From an uncultured Erythrobacter sp. (GTDB lineage Bacteria; Pseudomonadota; Alphaproteobacteria; Sphingomonadales; Sphingomonadaceae), in the NCBI GenBank assembly GCA_947499095.1, contig CANMMR010000004.1:124001-188000 (forward strand): 64,000 bases of DNA, written 5' to 3'. The translations under genes were made by a program, and so were the position numbers. Under the pieces are notes generated by a model. The model was not told where the DNA came from and did no database searches. It worked only from the letters and a program-made list of their open reading frames with translations. Below are positions 25,496 through 33,166 of the stretch, in pieces; the stretch's first letter is position 1; each line of letters starts with the position of its first letter.

Positions 25496-25873
25496 CTACG
25501 TCGCTGCCTGCGACAGCGCCGTGCGCAAATCGTCGCGGATGGCCTTCAGGCGCGGGAGGATGTCTGCAGCGCCCCTATCAACTGCCGGTAAGACTCCCTG
25601 CGCCGCCGCCTGCTGATCCGGCACACCCTTCAGTGCCGCCTTCGCTCCCTTCAGCGTGTAACCTTCGCGGTTAACCAGCCGGTCGATCCGCTCGACCAGT
25701 TCGACATCCTCGGGGCGATAGTAGCGCCGCCCGCCGCTGCGAGTCAGCGGTTTGAGCATGGGAAACTGCTGTTCCCAGTAACGCAGGACATGCGCCTTGA
25801 TGCCGGTCGCCTTGGCGACTTCGCCGATGGTGCGCAGCGCGCCCGCTTCCTTGCCGTCGTCGAACTGCGCCAT
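25496..25873 (-). CDS. MerR family transcriptional regulator next to ihfA
   Basis: A 125-residue MerR protein with the helix-turn-helix AKATGIKAHVLRYWEQQFP and wing GGRRYYRPEDVELVERI. The C-terminus is short, with no cysteine metal site, so it is not a typical metal sensor. It starts 8 bases after the ihfA stop, the usual alphaproteobacterial ihfA-merR pairing, in the rpmF-plsX-fabH-ihfA-merR string. The target is unknown. Confidence 0.88.
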   Translation of the reverse strand: MAQFDDGKEAGALRTIGEVAKATGIKAHVLRYWEQQFPMLKPLTRSGGRRYYRPEDVELVERIDRLVNREGYTLKGAKAALKGVPDQQAAAQGVLPAVDRGAADILPRLKAIRDDLRTALSQAAT

Positions 25874-25881
25874 GCGTGATC

Positions 25882-26190
25882 CTATCCGTTTGCGATCCGC
25901 TCTTTGAGCAGCTGGCTGGCGCGAAAGGTCATCACCCGGCGCGGCGTGATCGGCACCTCCACCCCGGTCTTGGGATTGCGGCCGATCCGTTCCTTCTTGT
26001 CACGCAGGACGAAGCTGCCGAATCCGGAAATTTTCACATTTTCGCCATCGGCGAGTGCGCCGCACATTTTTTCGAGAATCGCCTCGACCATATCGAGCGA
26101 GTCCGCGCGGCTGAGCCCCATCTTGCGATTGATCGTTTCGGCCAGATCGGCCCGTGTAAGTGTGCCCACGGAGCGCATCATATCCATCAT
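25882..26190 (-). CDS. ihfA: Integration host factor alpha subunit
   Basis: A 102-residue HU/IHF fold protein with [40 protein letters not shown] and [19 protein letters not shown]. The conserved Pro in the NPKTG arm inserts in the DNA minor groove. IHF bends DNA at specific sites for replication, recombination and promoter activation. GGGGAAGGA sits directly before the ATG run, so translation could begin at any of the first few Met codons (26190, 26187 or 26178). Confidence 0.93.
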   Translation of the reverse strand: MMDMMRSVGTLTRADLAETINRKMGLSRADSLDMVEAILEKMCGALADGENVKISGFGSFVLRDKKERIGRNPKTGVEVPITPRRVMTFRASQLLKERIANG

Positions 26191-26304
26191 TCCTTCCCCT
26201 CAGATGCGACCCTGAGCGGCGGTGCGGCCCCTTGTTATGTCCGGCATGGAGCATAAACAATTGGCAGGAAAACTCAAACACTTCGGTGAGAAATCCCGAG
26301 TATT

Positions 26305-27270
26305 CTACATCCGGGCGAGCGAAGCACCCCAGGTAAAACCGCCGCCCATCGCCTCGAACATGACGAGATCGCCCGCCTTGATGCGCCCGTCGCGCACCGC
26401 CGTATCGAGAGCGAGCGGCACCGACGCGGCGGAGGTATTCGCATGACGGTCGACGGTCACCACGACCTTCTCCGTCGGCAGGTCGAGCTTGCGCGCCGTG
26501 GCATCGAGGATGCGGGCATTGGCCTGGTGCGGCACGACCCAGTCTATATCCTCCGCGCCGAGATCGGTATCCGCGAGCACTTCCGTGAGCACATCGGCGA
26601 GATTCACGACCGCGTGGCGAAACACCTCGCGCCCTTTCATGCGCAAATGGCCGACCGTGCCGGTGGTCGAGGGCCCGCCATCGACATAGAGCATGTCCTT
26701 GTGCGCGCCTTCGGCATGCAGCCGCGAGGCCAGGATACCGGGGCCGTCCTCCGCCACATCCTGCGCTTCCAGCACAACCGCACCCGCACCGTCGCCGAAC
26801 AGCACGCATGTGGTACGATCCTCCCAGTCGAGGATGCGGCTGAAGGTCTCCGCGCCGATCACCAGCGCCTTTTGCGCCATGCCGGTGCGCAGCATCGAGT
26901 CCGCTGTCGCGAGCGCGTAAAGGAAGCCGGAGCATACCGCCTGCACGTCGAAAGCAACGCCGCCACCGCAGCCGAGCGCTGCCTGAACCTGCGTGGCGGT
27001 GGCAGGAAAGGTGTGATCGGGCGTGGCGGTCGCGAGGACGATCAGGCCGATCTCGCTCGCATCTATCCCAGCGGCCTCAAGCGCGGCCCGCGCCGCCTTG
27101 GTCGCGAGGGTAGATGTGAATTCGGTCTCGTCGGCAATATAGCGTTGGCGGATGCCGGTGCGCTCCACGATCCAGTCGTCGGAGGTATCGACGCGCTCGG
27201 CAAGCTCGGCATTGGTCACGCACTTCGCGGGCAGCGCCGATCCCGTGCCGGTGATGACCGACCGGATCAC
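26305..27270 (-). CDS. fabH: 3-oxoacyl-ACP synthase III (FabH)
   Basis: A 321-residue KAS III with the catalytic triad: Cys113 in [10 protein letters not shown], His in [10 protein letters not shown] and Asn in RHANTSAAS. It condenses acetyl-CoA with malonyl-ACP to start fatty acid synthesis. The ATG overlaps the plsX stop (ATGA), so the two enzymes at the entry to fatty acid and phospholipid synthesis are translationally coupled. A 114-base gap separates it from ihfA. Confidence 0.96.
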   Translation of the reverse strand: MIRSVITGTGSALPAKCVTNAELAERVDTSDDWIVERTGIRQRYIADETEFTSTLATKAARAALEAAGIDASEIGLIVLATATPDHTFPATATQVQAALGCGGGVAFDVQAVCSGFLYALATADSMLRTGMAQKALVIGAETFSRILDWEDRTTCVLFGDGAGAVVLEAQDVAEDGPGILASRLHAEGAHKDMLYVDGGPSTTGTVGHLRMKGREVFRHAVVNLADVLTEVLADTDLGAEDIDWVVPHQANARILDATARKLDLPTEKVVVTVDRHANTSAASVPLALDTAVRDGRIKAGDLVMFEAMGGGFTWGASLARM

Positions 27271-28304
27271 TTGGCCACCAGCGTATCGGTTCCGACTTCG
27301 CCGAGGTCGTGCTTGATGCGGTTGAGGATGTCGTCCTCCAGCAACCGTGCGGCGACTTCCACCGCATTGGCGACGCCCTTGGCATCGGCACTACCGTGGC
27401 TCTTCACCACCACACCGTTGAGGCCCAGGAAGACCGCGCCGTTGTGGTTGTTCGGGTCGAGATGGTGCTTGAGCAGTTCGGTCGCGGGGCGCGAGACAAG
27501 GAAGCCGACCTTGGAACGGATCGAACTGGTGAAGGCGCGGCGCAGCAGGTCGGTGACGAAACGCGCCGTTCCCTCGATCGCTTTCAGCGCGATATTGCCG
27601 GAAAAGCCGTCGCACACCACGACATCGCATTCGCCGCGGTTGATCTTGTCCGCCTCGACATAGCCTTCGAATTGCATTTCGAGGCCGGTCGCGGCGCGCA
27701 AGGTTTCGGCGGCGTTCTGGATATCCTCGGTGCCCTTGGTCTCTTCCGTGCCGATGTTGAGCAGCCGGGTCCGCGGGCGCGAAATGCCGGTGACGATGCG
27801 CGAATAGGCCGCGCCCATGATGGCGAATTGCACGAGGTTGCGGGCATCGCATTCGCGATTGGCACCGAGGTCGAGCATGATGACGTCGTTGTCGCTCAGC
27901 GTCGGCAGCAGGGCCGCGAGCGCGGGCCGGTCGAGACCGGGCATGGTGCGCAGGGCCAGCTTGCTGATCGCCATAAGCGCGCCTGTGTTGCCGGCGGATA
28001 CGGCAGCGCCGGCTTCCCCGCGCTTCACCGCATCGACGGCGAGACCCATGCTCGTGGTCTTGGCACGGCGGAGCGCTTTCGAAGGCTTTTCGTCGCCCTC
28101 GATCACATCCTCGCAATGGAGAATTTCGGAGGCTTCCGCCATGCCGGGATGGGTTTCGAGCGCCGCCTTGATGCGCGGCTCGTCACCCACCAGCAAAAAC
28201 TTGAATCTATCGTGACGACGACGGGCCAGCGCCGCGCCTTCGATCATCACGCGCACGCCTTCATCGCCGCCCATCGCATCGACAGCGATACGCGGCAGGC
28301 TCAT
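27267..28304 (-). CDS. plsX: Phosphate acyltransferase PlsX
   Basis: A 345-residue PlsX beginning [17 protein letters not shown], with [10 protein letters not shown] and [15 protein letters not shown] typical of the family. It makes acyl-phosphate from acyl-ACP for PlsY. The protein is full length and peripheral to the membrane. It lies 27 bases after rpmF and overlaps fabH by four bases, the conserved rpmF-plsX-fabH order. Confidence 0.95.
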   Translation of the reverse strand: MSLPRIAVDAMGGDEGVRVMIEGAALARRRHDRFKFLLVGDEPRIKAALETHPGMAEASEILHCEDVIEGDEKPSKALRRAKTTSMGLAVDAVKRGEAGAAVSAGNTGALMAISKLALRTMPGLDRPALAALLPTLSDNDVIMLDLGANRECDARNLVQFAIMGAAYSRIVTGISRPRTRLLNIGTEETKGTEDIQNAAETLRAATGLEMQFEGYVEADKINRGECDVVVCDGFSGNIALKAIEGTARFVTDLLRRAFTSSIRSKVGFLVSRPATELLKHHLDPNNHNGAVFLGLNGVVVKSHGSADAKGVANAVEVAARLLEDDILNRIKHDLGEVGTDTLVAK

Positions 28305-28331
28305 GAGCGTCTCCGGTTTATCAGCGTGGTC

Positions 28332-28511
28332 TTAGAGACCGACGGCGATGATTTCGCGACCGTTGTAGTGGCCGCAGTGCGGGCACAGGTTATGCGGACG
28401 CTTCAGTTCGCCGCAGTTCGAACACTCGTGATGAGCCTCGACCTTGAGCGAATCATGCGCACGGCGGTTGCCGCGGCGGTGGGGCGATACTTTCCTCTTG
28501 GGGACGGCCAT
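28332..28511 (-). CDS. rpmF: 50S ribosomal protein L32
   Basis: A 59-residue L32 that falls just under the ORF-track length cut. It begins [17 protein letters not shown] and has the zinc-ribbon cysteines C30, C33, C43 and C46 (CSNC and CPHC), so it is the zinc-binding C+ form. It starts at ATG 28511 and ends at TAA 28332. It heads the rpmF-plsX-fabH-ihfA-merR string on the minus strand. Confidence 0.96.
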   Translation of the reverse strand: MAVPKRKVSPHRRGNRRAHDSLKVEAHHECSNCGELKRPHNLCPHCGHYNGREIIAVGL

Positions 28512-28750
28512 GGCGGCACCTTTTCCTCAAACAAATTCAATCAATTTCGGTGGCCGCCCTAGGGGAAGGTCCGGCATCGCACAAGTGTGCGTGAACCCGA
28601 AACATCCCGGCAAGTGCGGTGAAGGCGCGCGCTATAGCGAATTCCGCGGGCGATGCAAGCGGTGTGAGGCGTGGGTTTTGTCTGAGGCGGTCAGGACATC
28701 CTTCCCAACATCGCCGTTCCGTCTGACACGCCCTCCCGAAGTCTTTGTTG
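28512..28750. other. Intergenic region upstream of rpmF, no gene seen
   Basis: Part of a 381-base stretch without a gene. The ORF-track frames here on both strands have no start signals or recognisable protein features and run through the adjoining palindromic repeat. It should contain the rpmF promoter, but I cannot pick a convincing -35/-10. A small hairpin CGCAC/GTGCG lies near 28577-28590. Confidence 0.5.
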
Positions 28751-28893
28751 GGTGCGCCTTCGACATCCGTCGAAGGCTTACGGCACCAGCCCACTCCCCC
28801 ACCCGGCCACCCATAGAATACCGTGCCGTGGGTGGCCGGGTGGGGGAGCGGGCCGGTTCCGAAGGAAAGCGCGGATGCGCTTTCCGCACGCAC
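28751..28893. repeat. Paired inverted hairpin repeat (REPIN/BIME-like element)
   Basis: Two inverted copies of a roughly 60-base unit. The central inverted repeat is 28782-28813 against 28829-28860 (32-base arms, three mismatches, 15-base spacer). Each unit ends in its own hairpin: GCCTTCGAC-ATCC-GTCGAAGGC (28756-28777) and, read on the other strand, GGAAAGCGC-ATCC-GCGCTTTCC (28885-28864). The two 9-bp stems differ at seven of nine positions yet both pair perfectly around the same ATCC loop. This layout is typical of REP pairs moved by RAYT-type transposases, but I cannot confirm the family. Confidence 0.8.
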
Positions 28894-29570
28894 TAAGACA
28901 ACGCGTAATCGCTCACAAAGGCGTTGGTCTTGCGCTCCTGCCCGAAGGTGCTGGTCGGGCCGTGGCCGGGAATGAAGGTGACGTCGTCGCCCAGCGGCCA
29001 GAGCTTCTGTGTAATCGCGTCGATCAGGTCCTGGTGATTCCCCATCGGGAAGTCCGTCCGACCGATGCTGCCCTGGAACAGGACATCGCCAACAATGGCG
29101 AACTTGCTCGGCCGGTGGAAGAAGACGACATGGCCGGGCGTGTGGCCGGGGCAGTGAATGACTTCCAACGTCAGGTCGCCGACGGTCACCGTATCGCCGT
29201 CGACCAGCCAGCGGTCGGGCTCGAACACCTCGGCATTCATGCCGTATTTCGCACCGTCCTCGTCGAGGCGTGCGATCCAGAAGCGATCCGCCTCATGCGG
29301 GCCTTCTATCGGCAGACCGAGCTCCTTCGCCAGCACGCCGGCCTCGCCGCAATGGTCCATATGGCCGTGGGTGATGAGGATCTTCTCGAGCTCCACTCCG
29401 GAATTGGCGACCGCCGCTTTCAGCTTGTCGAGATCGCCGCCCGGATCGATCAGCGCGCCCTTGTTGGTGGCGGTGCACCAGATGAGCGAGCAGTTCTGCT
29501 GCAACGGCGTCACCGGTACGATGCCGGCTTTCATCGGAGGCTTCGCGGGGGCTTGGGTACTTTGTTCCAT
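28893..29570 (-). CDS. MBL-fold metallo-hydrolase (glyoxalase II-like)
   Basis: A 225-residue metallo-beta-lactamase-fold protein. The zinc motif THGHMDHCG (HxHxDH), His in CPGHTPGHVV, Asp in VGDVLFQGS and His in FIPGHGP are all present. Small members like this (YcbL-type) hydrolyse S-lactoylglutathione or related thioesters. ATG 29570 is used; MKAG at 29534 is an alternative since neither has a strong Shine-Dalgarno. The ORF-track start at 29636 is too long. Confidence 0.87.
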   Translation of the reverse strand: MEQSTQAPAKPPMKAGIVPVTPLQQNCSLIWCTATNKGALIDPGGDLDKLKAAVANSGVELEKILITHGHMDHCGEAGVLAKELGLPIEGPHEADRFWIARLDEDGAKYGMNAEVFEPDRWLVDGDTVTVGDLTLEVIHCPGHTPGHVVFFHRPSKFAIVGDVLFQGSIGRTDFPMGNHQDLIDAITQKLWPLGDDVTFIPGHGPTSTFGQERKTNAFVSDYALS

Positions 29571-29653
29571 GGTTCGAAAATGGTCGGATTGTTGATCGAA
29601 AACAAGGTTTGCCCGCGCAATCATGTTATGGTCCAAGGAAAAGGAGCCTAGGC

Positions 29654-30025
29654 ATGAACAATTCGGGTATGATGATCGTCGCCGTTTTCACACTGGCCGC
29701 GTGCGCAGCTTACGACACGCAGCCAGAGACAACCGGCATGCCGGTCTCTGCGGCGTCCGCCGAAGTGCCGGCTTTCGTCAGCGGTGTCTGCGGCGAATGT
29801 CACGCGGTGACGCTCGATGCCATCTCTCCCAACCCGCAAGCGCCGGGGTTCGCCGATATCGCAAACAGCCCGGGCGTCACCCGCGAAACTCTCGAGACCT
29901 TCCTGTCGGACGCACACAACTATCCGATGCAGATGGATGTCGATCTGGTGGAGGAAGACATCGAACTCATCGCGGATTATCTGATGACGCTGCAATCCGA
30001 GGAGTATTCCAAACCGCTGGGATGA
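29654..30025 (+). CDS. Small c-type cytochrome lipoprotein
   Basis: A 123-residue protein starting at ATG 29654, seven bases after AAGGAG. The lipobox LAAC indicates a lipoprotein. A single heme-c motif CGECH occurs near residue 49, and a C-terminal Met (around PMQMD) could be the axial ligand. It is probably a membrane-tethered mono-heme cytochrome carrying electrons in the periplasm; its partner is unknown. It diverges from the metallo-hydrolase and converges on the next lipoprotein. Confidence 0.8.
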   Translation: MNNSGMMIVAVFTLAACAAYDTQPETTGMPVSAASAEVPAFVSGVCGECHAVTLDAISPNPQAPGFADIANSPGVTRETLETFLSDAHNYPMQMDVDLVEEDIELIADYLMTLQSEEYSKPLG

Positions 30026-30041
30026 GGTCAGGAGCGACCGA

Positions 30042-30386
30042 TCAGTAGCGGCGGAATTCGACGATCCGGCCGTCGCTGCGGAACACGCAGTCGAACTGGT
30101 CGCGATCGCTACTGCGGACGTCGATTCGCCCGCGTACCCGCACGAGATCACGGCTGGGACGGTCAACATCGTCTATGCGGATGCGGCCATAGCGCGATGC
30201 TTCACGGCCACAGGCGCGCACCGCGGCCTGTTCGAAATCGTCGCCGCCATCGTAGCCGTAGCGGTCATCGTCATAGCGGTCGCTGCCAAGAATACCGCCG
30301 AGCAGGCCGCCATTACCGCCATAGGCCGCACAGCCTCCGAGGGTGAGTGTTCCGGCCATGGCGAGAGGTAAGAGGATCTTGCGCAT
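30042..30386 (-). CDS. Hypothetical lipoprotein with Asp/Tyr/Gly-rich linker
   Basis: A 114-residue protein from ATG 30386 with a GGAGAA site upstream. The lipobox TLGGC places the lipidated Cys near residue 19, followed by a Gly-rich stretch and an Asp/Tyr-rich linker. The C-terminal part (RACGREASRYGRIRIDDVD ... DCVFRSDGRIVEF) is a compact beta-type domain with two Cys that may pair. I recognise no named family. A GGAAC-type promoter candidate lies upstream. Confidence 0.7.
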   Translation of the reverse strand: MRKILLPLAMAGTLTLGGCAAYGGNGGLLGGILGSDRYDDDRYGYDGGDDFEQAAVRACGREASRYGRIRIDDVDRPSRDLVRVRGRIDVRSSDRDQFDCVFRSDGRIVEFRRY

Positions 30387-30443
30387 TCGGGTTCTCCGTC
30401 TGGTTTGACCTGCCGCACCCACCCGACGCAGGGATGACGGAAT

Positions 30444-30468
30444 TACGAGTGCACTAAGCGATTGTTCC
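30444..30468 (-). promoter_or_regulatory. Weak GGAAC-type stress promoter candidate
   Basis: On the minus strand GGAAC (30468-30464), 16 bases, CGTA (30447-30444), about 58 bases before the lipoprotein ATG. It matches three of four bases of the CGTT -10 element. A second GGAAC lies 12 bases upstream at 30480-30476. This is weaker than the sites at 12082, 12381 and 43740. Confidence 0.3.
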
Positions 30469-30482
30469 GAATGGCGTTCCGA

Positions 30483-31172
30483 TTACACTCGTCCGCCCTT
30501 CCACACGACACGTCCGATGATCTCCACTTCCTCGCGTGCCAGTTCGATCGGGGCATAGGACTCGTTGGCGCTGATAAGCTTGATCCGGCGCGGGGCGCTG
30601 GCCTGGACCTGTTTGACGTGCAGCGTGTCACCGATGCGGACGACATGCACGCCCTCGCCCGCGCGCTTGTTGCGATCGACGAAGATCTCGTCCCCGCTGC
30701 GCAGAAGCGGCTCCATGCTGTCGCCCTCGACGCGGATGGCGGAAAGGTCGGCGCCCTCCAGCCCCATCTCGCGCAACCAGCGGCGGGAGAACTGGAAGGT
30801 GTCGTAGGAAATTTCCTGGGCGCTGAAGGCACCGGGCCCGGCCGAAGCTTCCAGCGGCAGGCGCGGGACTTGGACAAAGCCCTCCCTCTCGCTGCCGCTG
30901 TCGGTCGCTGAAGACCGCGGCAGGACGATCTCCCGCGTGGCGATGGTCTCGTGATCGACGCCCAGGAATTCCGCGATCTTCATGAGGTCCGGCTCGTCCA
31001 GATGCCGGGGGCTTCCCCGCCCCAGATACTGGTGGAGATAGGCGGGATTGCGCCCGATCAGCCGGGCCAGCGCCGACAATGTATGACCCTTCTCCTTGAT
31101 GATTTCACGCAGCCGGGCGCGGGCATAGCGTTCTTCCGGCTCGTATCTGTCCAGCGGCTCTGCGAAATCCAT
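30483..31172 (-). CDS. S24 family repressor/peptidase with helix-turn-helix (LexA/CI-like)
   Basis: A 229-residue protein with an N-terminal XRE-like helix-turn-helix (TLSALARLIGRNPAYLHQYL, residues 31-50) and a C-terminal S24 peptidase domain with catalytic Ser152 (GDSMEPLL) and Lys187 (LHVKQV). An Ala111-Gly112 bond in the linker is a plausible self-cleavage site. Such proteins are repressors inactivated by RecA-assisted autolysis. No phage genes adjoin. Twin TCCTA/TAGGA palindromes lie between it and two divergent small genes, suggesting autoregulation. Confidence 0.87.
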   Translation of the reverse strand: MDFAEPLDRYEPEERYARARLREIIKEKGHTLSALARLIGRNPAYLHQYLGRGSPRHLDEPDLMKIAEFLGVDHETIATREIVLPRSSATDSGSEREGFVQVPRLPLEASAGPGAFSAQEISYDTFQFSRRWLREMGLEGADLSAIRVEGDSMEPLLRSGDEIFVDRNKRAGEGVHVVRIGDTLHVKQVQASAPRRIKLISANESYAPIELAREEVEIIGRVVWKGGRV

Positions 31173-31206
31173 GGCCGGCTCCTCGATGTACTAGCTCATT
31201 GAAATT

Positions 31207-31221
31207 TCCTATAGCATAGGA
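31207..31221. promoter_or_regulatory. Palindromic operator 1 (TCCTATAGCATAGGA)
   Basis: A perfect 6-3-6 inverted repeat in the divergent region between the S24 regulator and the small gene at 31312. With operator 2 it shares the half-site TCCTA/TAGGA. It is well placed, 35 bases before the regulator start, to control both directions. Confidence 0.6.
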
Positions 31222-31225
31222 TTTT

Positions 31226-31241
31226 TCCTAGACAAGTAGGA
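31226..31241. promoter_or_regulatory. Palindromic operator 2 (TCCTAGACAAGTAGGA)
   Basis: A 5-6-5 inverted repeat with the same half-site as operator 1. The centres are about 20 bases apart, two helical turns, which would place bound dimers on the same face of DNA as in lambda-type repressors. Confidence 0.55.
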
Positions 31242-31311
31242 TTTGGGTTGGAACGTATAGAGAACACGGCGAGCGATTCGCCAGTCAGTTCAGCCAATTG
31301 GGAGCCTTCGC

Positions 31312-31524
31312 ATGCTGATCCGATCCATCGAGAAATTCCTGCGCCAGCACGAAATGGCGGCCACCAAGTTCGGCCGCCTCGCCGCGCACGACCCGCGATT
31401 CGTGCTCGACCTCAGGTTGGGGCGCGAGCCACGCGACCGCACCGAACAGCGCATCCGCGGGTTCATGGCCGGCTTCGAGGCGGCGCAGGACAGCGGCGTG
31501 CGGGAGGCAGCCCATGTCGGTTGA
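31312..31524 (+). CDS. Small basic protein, putative DNA-binding, divergent from S24 regulator
   Basis: A 70-residue basic protein (MLIRSIEKFLRQHEMAATKF). The FGRLAAHDPRFVLDLRLGREPRDRTEQRIRGFM segment looks like a short helical DNA-binding fold and I associate it with small sphingomonad proteins of unknown role. It overlaps the next gene by 11 bases. It begins beyond the two operators, so it is probably repressed by the S24 protein. Function is inferred only. Confidence 0.6.
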   Translation: MLIRSIEKFLRQHEMAATKFGRLAAHDPRFVLDLRLGREPRDRTEQRIRGFMAGFEAAQDSGVREAAHVG

Positions 31525-31867
31525 AGCGAAACTCAAGCGTCCTGCCCGCACCCGCCGCACGTCCGGCGACCGTTTGCGCGAAGCCCTGATGACGCTCGCC
31601 CAGCATCACGCGCAGGTCATCACCCATAGCGAGAAGGCATGGGCCAGCATCACCTTTGCCGGGACGCGGCATTCGCTTGCGCTGGTCTTTGCAGGAGTGG
31701 ACGCGGTGGAAGCGGGCGAGAATTTCGTGGCCGAGCTCCCCGATCACGAATTCGCGATCCCGGGCCAGCTGGTGGCCGATGCGACCATCGTCGAAGTCGA
31801 ACACCGCATCGCACCCGACCCTCGGATGGTAGTGCAATGCGAGTTGCTGCTGCTGGAGGACGCCTGA
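31514..31867 (+). CDS. Hypothetical protein, second gene of the S24-divergent pair
   Basis: A 117-residue soluble protein with a basic N-terminus (KLKRPARTRRTSGDRLREAL) and an otherwise mixed alpha/beta sequence rich in Val, Ala and Glu. No signal peptide, membrane segment or recognised motif. Its start lies inside the preceding gene, so the two are co-translated. It converges on the hydroxyacid dehydrogenase gene with 12 bases between stops. I do not recognise a family. Confidence 0.6.
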   Translation: MSVEAKLKRPARTRRTSGDRLREALMTLAQHHAQVITHSEKAWASITFAGTRHSLALVFAGVDAVEAGENFVAELPDHEFAIPGQLVADATIVEVEHRIAPDPRMVVQCELLLLEDA

Positions 31868-31879
31868 GCCGCCGCCCGG

Positions 31880-32818
31880 TCAGTAGCCCGCCTCGAGATC
31901 CATTTGCGGCTGGACCGGCTCGCCCGCCTCCCAGCGCTGCAGGTTCTCGATGAAGCGGTCGGCGCTACGTTGGAACATCTTGGTCTGCGCGCGGCCCGAC
32001 AAATGCATGGTGACCTGCGCATTCTCAAGCTCCCAGAGGGGGTGGTCTTCTGGCAGCGGTTCCGGATCGGTGACGTCCAGCAGGGCCGCTTCGATTTTCT
32101 GCTGCTCCAGCGCGGCGACCAAGGCGTCCTGATCGACCACATCGCCGCGCGCGATGTTCACCAGCACGGCATTGGGGCGCATGGCGGCGAGCTCGATCTC
32201 GCCGATCATGCCCTTGGTTTCCTCGGTGGAGGGAACGGCAAGCACGACCCAGTCGAAGTCGCCCAGCTTCTGGCGCCATTCGCCGGGTCGCAATGCGCCC
32301 TCCCCGCCCGAGCGGCGCACCGGCACTACGGTCATGTCGAAGGCTTCGAGCCGCGATTTCACCAGGCTGCCGATCGCACCCATGCCCAGCAGCAGCACAC
32401 GCTCGCCAGCGAGCTCGCGCTTGCCCGGGCTGTCCATCAGCCATTCCTTGCGGTCCTGCGCGCGCACGACCTCGCGATAGCCCTTGGCATGGGCGAGCAT
32501 CAGCATGACGACATATTCGGCGATGGTCAGAGCGTTGATACCGACGCCGTTGGTAACGACCACGCCACGCTCCTTCAGCAGGTCCAGCGGCATGAAATCG
32601 AGCCCGGCATAGATCGAGTTGAGCCATTTGAGACTGGTCGCCGCACTGGCGATCTCGATCATCGGCTCTTTCTCGTTAAGGTCGAACCAGCCGATCTCCG
32701 CCTCGGGCGCCATCTCCAGTGCCTGCTCCTTGCTGGCGAACCAATGCGGTTCCACCCATTCGGGAAGGCGCGGCTCGACGAGCGGGCGGATCAGGGCAGA
32801 CAATACGGCTTTGGTCAT
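31880..32818 (-). CDS. D-2-hydroxyacid dehydrogenase
   Basis: A 312-residue NAD(P)-dependent dehydrogenase. The Rossmann motif GMGAIGSLVKSRL and catalytic Arg (VNIARGD), Glu (DPEPLPEDHPL) and His (VTMHLSG) follow the family order. Start 32818 follows GAGGAGAA by eight bases. The His position and the Leu-Ser after it resemble GhrA-type glyoxylate/hydroxypyruvate reductases more than PHGDH. The substrate is not certain. It overlaps no neighbour but follows the DUF559-like gene. Confidence 0.87.
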   Translation of the reverse strand: MTKAVLSALIRPLVEPRLPEWVEPHWFASKEQALEMAPEAEIGWFDLNEKEPMIEIASAATSLKWLNSIYAGLDFMPLDLLKERGVVVTNGVGINALTIAEYVVMLMLAHAKGYREVVRAQDRKEWLMDSPGKRELAGERVLLLGMGAIGSLVKSRLEAFDMTVVPVRRSGGEGALRPGEWRQKLGDFDWVVLAVPSTEETKGMIGEIELAAMRPNAVLVNIARGDVVDQDALVAALEQQKIEAALLDVTDPEPLPEDHPLWELENAQVTMHLSGRAQTKMFQRSADRFIENLQRWEAGEPVQPQMDLEAGY

Positions 32819-32852
32819 CGGGCGGTTCTCCTCGGCCCGCCTTCTTGCGGGT

Positions 32853-33164
32853 TCAGACCGCCTTGGCAAACCGTTCGCGCCGCGGCTCGGCGATGTCGAG
32901 GATCGCGTCGGCGACTTCGGAGGCGTTCTGCTTCACGTGGCTGGGCGGCACTTGCATGATGTCCACCCGGTTCGCTTCCTGCCACGCATCGCGCGTGTCG
33001 TGCTTCGCGGTCTTGAACGGGTCGTCCTCGATCTCGACTGCGAGATGCGCGTCCTCGCAATAGAACGGCAGGGTGAAGCCGTCGCCTTCGTAGTCACAGA
33101 CGAATGTAAGCCCCCGCGGCGCGTCTTTCAGATGTTCCCAAAGAAGCGCGTGCGGGTCTGCCAT
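32853..33164 (-). CDS. DUF559/Vsr-like restriction-endonuclease-fold protein (tentative)
   Basis: A 103-residue protein from ATG 33164 (GGAGA eight bases upstream). The pattern LWEHLKD near the start, LPFYCEDAHLAVEIEDDPF in the middle and RDAWQEANRVDIMQVPPSHV resembles DUF559 proteins, which share the Vsr nuclease fold; the usual VDFxxxxxxLVVEVDG core is altered. Whether the catalytic residues survive is unclear. It starts two bases after the cysS stop, so it is co-transcribed. Role unknown. Confidence 0.55.
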   Translation of the reverse strand: MADPHALLWEHLKDAPRGLTFVCDYEGDGFTLPFYCEDAHLAVEIEDDPFKTAKHDTRDAWQEANRVDIMQVPPSHVKQNASEVADAILDIAEPRRERFAKAV

Positions 33165-33166
33165 CG

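Noticed and set aside
28537-28893. Short ORFs on both strands in the region upstream of rpmF
   Set aside because: They read through the palindromic repeat, giving PTRPPT-like low-complexity strings, and have no ribosome sites.
31250-31254. GGAAC upstream of the gene at 31312 as a stress promoter
   Set aside because: No GTT or ATT at 16-17 bases downstream; the spacing fails.
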